Shown here in pieces: positions 6,083 through 8,217 of a stretch of DNA of 8,217 nucleotides. Positions within the stretch are counted from its first letter, which is position 1. Each line of letters begins with the position of its first letter. Origin of the DNA: Pseudomonadota bacterium (lineage in GTDB: Bacteria; Pseudomonadota; Alphaproteobacteria; Sphingomonadales; Sphingomonadaceae); NCBI GenBank assembly GCA_023386135.1, contig JAEWKG010000072.1:1-8217 (forward strand), in the 5' to 3' direction. The notes under the pieces were generated by a model. The model did no database searches, was not told the DNA's origin, and saw nothing but the letters and a program-made list of their open reading frames with translations. Position numbers and translations under genes: made by a program.

Positions 6083-6435
6083 CCCGGGTGCTCTACGTCG
6101 ACGACGAACCCGATATTCGCGAGATCGCCGAGATGTCGCTCTCGCTCGACCCGGAGTTCGAGGTCCGCACCGCCGCTTCGGGCGCGGAAGCGCTCGGTGC
6201 GGCCGCCGAGTGGTCGCCCGACATCATCCTGCTCGACGTAATGATGCCCGGCATGGACGGGCCCACCGTGCTTGCTCGCCTGCGTGAGGAAGGCATTGTC
6301 ACTCCGGTGCTGTTTGTCACCGCGCGGGCGCAGCGGTCGGAGATCCAGGGTTTCGCCACGCTCGATGCCAAGGGCGTGATCGCCAAGCCGTTCGACCCGG
6401 TCTCGCTCGCCGCGCAGGTGCGCGCGTTCCTGTGA
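6079..6435 (+). CDS. Single-domain response regulator (stand-alone receiver)
   Basis: This 118-residue protein is one complete receiver domain with no output domain, like CheY or DivK. Visible key residues are the acidic pocket D8/D9 (YVDDEPD), phosphoacceptor D53 (LLDVMMPGMDG), switch T81 (FVTARA) and K103 (AKPFDP). The start is set by the ATGA overlap with the hybrid kinase stop and by AAAGG 8 nt upstream. A longer open frame reaching back into the kinase gene has no support. It overlaps the following HPt gene by 4 nt (GTGA). It probably receives phosphate from that HPt protein, or from the kinase directly, and passes the signal by protein-protein contact. The target cannot be read from the sequence. 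Confidence 0.94.
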   Translation: MTRVLYVDDEPDIREIAEMSLSLDPEFEVRTAASGAEALGAAAEWSPDIILLDVMMPGMDGPTVLARLREEGIVTPVLFVTARAQRSEIQGFATLDAKGVIAKPFDPVSLAAQVRAFL

Positions 6436-6698
6436 GCGGGATCGAGGGCAAGCTCGCCGAGCTGGCCGCGCGCTTTGCCGCGCGTGCCTCCGCAGAGCGC
6501 ACCGCTATCGCCGAGGCGCTGGCCAGCGGCGATACGCCGGCCGTGGTCGATCGCGCGCACAAGCTCGCGGGGATCGCCGGCATGTTCGAGCATCACGAAG
6601 TCGGTGAGGCCGCGCTCGCGCTCGAGGAGGCGGCGCTGGCGGGAGAGGATTGCGCGCAACCTGGAGCGGCGCTGCTGGCGCTTCTCGACGGCCTTTAA
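6432..6698 (+). CDS. Histidine phosphotransfer (HPt) protein
   Basis: This 88-residue, mostly helical protein carries the HPt signature around H43 (RAHKLAGIAGMF), the HxLxG form of the phosphotransfer motif. It is short for an HPt domain (usually about 100-120 residues), but the four-helix pattern can be followed: about 8-31, 36-53, 55-70 and 78-87. The GTG start at 6432 overlaps the receiver stop (GTGA) and there is no strong separate ribosome site, so translation is probably coupled to the gene before. It should move phosphate from the hybrid kinase receiver (D652) to the stand-alone receiver (D53). Its stop overlaps the stop of the opposing glycosyltransferase. Confidence 0.87.
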   Translation: MSGIEGKLAELAARFAARASAERTAIAEALASGDTPAVVDRAHKLAGIAGMFEHHEVGEAALALEEAALAGEDCAQPGAALLALLDGL

Positions 6699-6708
6699 GC
6701 GGCCGTCG
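6686..6708. terminator. Bidirectional hairpin at the HPt/glycosyltransferase junction
   Basis: CGACGGCC (6686-6693) and GGCCGTCG (6701-6708) form a perfect 8-bp GC-rich stem with a 7-nt loop. The loop holds the overlapping stop codons of the two convergent genes (TAA at 6696-6698 on plus, TAA at 6697-6695 on minus). No T-tract follows on either strand, so termination efficiency is unknown. Confidence 0.45.
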
Positions 6709-8137
6709 CTCCGCCGAAGCCCTTGCGGGTCATCGTGCCCCAGCTCTGTTGCTTGCGCAGGAACTGCCACCAGCCCTGAAGCCGCCACAAGTTCGACAGC
6801 TGGCGGTAGCCGAAGTTCTCGATCACCGCGATCAGCGCCAGGATGGCGATCTCGCGCGCCCGCGGGAAGCGGCGCAGCTGCACTTCTTCGAGGATCAGCG
6901 TGGCGACGCTGACGAAGACCCCGAACGTGAAGGTGACCGACAGGAAGGCGAGCAGCCACGGCAGCGCCAGCAGGCCCAGCCCGTACAACAGCGGCACCAG
7001 GATGTAGCCGAGGATCTCCACCAGTGGACCGATCACGTCGACCAGCAGGATCTGGCCGAAACCGATGAACCCAATCCGGCCGTACTTCGGATTGAAGCAC
7101 ATCGCCTTGTGCTTGGCGAAACATTCGAGCGCGCCGCGCTGCCACCGGCTGCGCTGGCGGCCGAGCACTTTCGCATCCTCGGGGCACTCGGTCCAGCAGA
7201 CCGGCTCGGCGATGAAATCGATGCGGTAGGGCTGCTTCAGGTCGCGCATGTGGCGATGGAGCTTGAGCACCAGCTCCATGTCCTCGCCCACGGTGCCGTG
7301 GCTGTAGCCGCCGACCTCGACCACCCGCTGGCGCTTGAACAGCCCGAACGCGCCGGAGATGACCGTCAGCACCTGCATCTTGCCCAGCGCAAGGCGGGCC
7401 ATCAGGAACGCGCGCAGGTATTCCATGATCTGCACCAGTGCGAGGAAGTTGCGCGGCAGGCGCACCTCGGTCACGCGCCCGGAATCGATCGTGCAGCCGT
7501 TGGCGATGCGGATCGTGCCGCCCGCCGCCACCGTCAGGTCGGGCTCGTCGATGAACGGGCGCACCACGCGCAGCAACGCGTCGGGCTCGAGAATGGAATC
7601 GGCGTCCATCGCGCAGAACAGCGAGGTGCGACAGGCGTTGATCCCGGCGTTGAGCGCGTCGGCCTTGCCGCCGTTCTCCTTGTCGATCACCAGCAGGCGC
7701 GGAAGCGCCGCGCTGGCGTAGAACCCGCGGATGCGCGCATGGCCGACCTGGTCGTCGACGTAGCGCTCGACCCGCTCCAGCCCGAACTCCTTGATCACCC
7801 GCGCGAGCGTGCCGTCCTTCGATCCGTCGTTGATCAGCAGCACCTCGAAATCGGGATACTGCAGGGCGAGCAGCGAGCGGACGCTCTCGACCACGGTCAG
7901 CTCTTCGTTGAACGCCGGGGCGAGCAGCGAAATCGGCGGGGCCTGGTCCGAATAGCGGCGCCACAGCGTCGCCCTACGCGGAACCGGCGGCCGGTTGGAC
8001 AGCGCGAAAGCGGCGAAGGCCAGTTGGACGATGTAGAACGCGACCTGCAGCAGACCGGTTACGATCACCACCAGCGCGATCGCCTCCGCCGAGGTAGTCA
8101 TCCACCCCTCAGCCCAGGTTAGGCTCGAGAGGTTCAT
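6695..8137 (-). CDS. Processive GT2 membrane glycosyltransferase (polysaccharide synthase type)
   Basis: This 480-residue inner-membrane enzyme has the layout of PgaC/NodC/BcsA-like synthases. It has an N-terminal helix (about 17-45), a cytoplasmic GT2 domain (about 68-335), and three or more C-terminal helices (about 358-385, 387-412, 428-445). Catalytic motifs are present: D104 (NDGS, nucleotide sugar), D178/D180 (MDADS, metal), E285/D286 (GED, base) and Q328-R331-W332 (QRSRW, processivity and acceptor binding). It probably polymerises a beta-linked sugar from a UDP-sugar and feeds it across the membrane. The sugar cannot be told from sequence; poly-N-acetylglucosamine is one candidate. Its ATG overlaps the stop of the upstream minus-strand gene (ATGA) and lies beside a 12-bp palindrome (8138-8149) holding GAGG. 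It converges on the phosphorelay operon, which might control exopolysaccharide or biofilm; that link is conjecture. Confidence 0.9.
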   Translation of the reverse strand: MNLSSLTWAEGWMTTSAEAIALVVIVTGLLQVAFYIVQLAFAAFALSNRPPVPRRATLWRRYSDQAPPISLLAPAFNEELTVVESVRSLLALQYPDFEVLLINDGSKDGTLARVIKEFGLERVERYVDDQVGHARIRGFYASAALPRLLVIDKENGGKADALNAGINACRTSLFCAMDADSILEPDALLRVVRPFIDEPDLTVAAGGTIRIANGCTIDSGRVTEVRLPRNFLALVQIMEYLRAFLMARLALGKMQVLTVISGAFGLFKRQRVVEVGGYSHGTVGEDMELVLKLHRHMRDLKQPYRIDFIAEPVCWTECPEDAKVLGRQRSRWQRGALECFAKHKAMCFNPKYGRIGFIGFGQILLVDVIGPLVEILGYILVPLLYGLGLLALPWLLAFLSVTFTFGVFVSVATLILEEVQLRRFPRAREIAILALIAVIENFGYRQLSNLWRLQGWWQFLRKQQSWGTMTRKGFGGATAA

Positions 8138-8217
8138 GCGAGGCCTCGCTCGGCCAGCGTCGCCTTGGCCGCGGCGCGCGCGGTCGGCGCCGGGCCGATC
8201 GCCGCGCGATGCAGCGC
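8134..8217 (-). CDS. C-terminal fragment of an unidentified protein, coupled to the glycosyltransferase gene
   Basis: The minus strand is open from the window edge through 27 codons to TGA at 8136-8134, which overlaps the glycosyltransferase ATG as ATGA. The tail ends KATLAERGLA and is rich in Ala and Arg, consistent with a helix. The overlap is typical of operon partners and argues that the frame is real. The alpha-helical, Ala-rich tail could end a HEAT-repeat or similar helical protein, but 27 residues are too few to assign a family. Confidence 0.6.
   Translation of the reverse strand, partial: ALHRAAIGPAPTARAAAKATLAERGLA

Noticed and set aside
6093..7964. Minus-strand 623-codon frame spanning the receiver, the HPt gene and the glycosyltransferase region
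   Set aside because: It is out of frame with the glycosyltransferase and antisense to two recognised genes. Its Arg/Ala/Pro-rich sequence is typical of a shadow frame.
6650..8122. Plus-strand 490-codon frame opposite the glycosyltransferase
   Set aside because: The minus strand carries all GT2 catalytic motifs. The plus product is a Gln/His/Asp/Arg-rich antisense translation.
8138..8149. 12-bp perfect palindrome GCGAGGCCTCGC just upstream of the glycosyltransferase start
   Set aside because: It lies in the coding end of the upstream gene and overlaps the likely ribosome site. In GC-rich DNA a single 12-bp palindrome is weak evidence for an operator.
1..8217. CRISPR arrays, tRNA or rRNA genes, insertion sequences
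   Set aside because: I saw no regularly spaced direct repeats, no tRNA-like cloverleaf, no rRNA sequence and no transposase motif or flanking inverted repeats.

Overview
The window is GC-rich with tightly packed genes. The gene content points to an alphaproteobacterium, most likely a sphingomonad (Sphingomonas, Novosphingobium or Erythrobacter relatives). This rests on FixL/FixJ beside an alternative oxidase, a CHASE3 hybrid kinase with small phosphorelay partners, and ATGA/GTGA gene overlaps. The placement is an inference from gene families; there is no rRNA or marker gene here.

Left part (1-3507) is a respiratory and oxygen-sensing region. On the minus strand lie a cyanide-insensitive alternative oxidase (139-828) and, downstream of it, the first 35 codons of a receiver-like protein that runs off the window (1-105). 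Divergent from the oxidase is a fixL-fixJ pair (897-2783 and 2449-3072). The FixL PAS domain keeps the residues used for heme and O2 sensing. A small three-helix membrane protein of unknown family (3076-3507, minus) ends 3 nt from fixJ. A 50-bp non-coding element occurs twice, 79 and 74 nt upstream of the oxidase and of the membrane protein. It suggests that the two genes are co-regulated, plausibly by FixLJ or by a regulator below it.

The gap 3508-3916 (409 nt) has no convincing gene. It holds the second copy of the element, hairpins, possible remains of a dispersed intergenic repeat, and an 8-bp perfect inverted repeat overlapping the possible GTG start of the next gene.

Middle part (3917-6698, plus strand) is a phosphorelay operon: a membrane CHASE3-PAS hybrid histidine kinase, a stand-alone receiver protein and an HPt protein. 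The genes overlap by 4 nt at each junction. Together they supply a full His-Asp-His-Asp chain, but no DNA-binding output is encoded.

Right part (6695-8217, minus strand) holds a processive membrane GT2 glycosyltransferase of the polysaccharide-synthase type, preceded by the last 27 codons of an overlapping upstream gene. The HPt and glycosyltransferase genes converge with overlapping stop codons inside the loop of a GC-rich hairpin.

The points most worth following are the duplicated element, the missing fixL stop codon (its frame stays open for 335 nt inside fixJ), and the physical coupling of a heme O2 sensor to an alternative oxidase.
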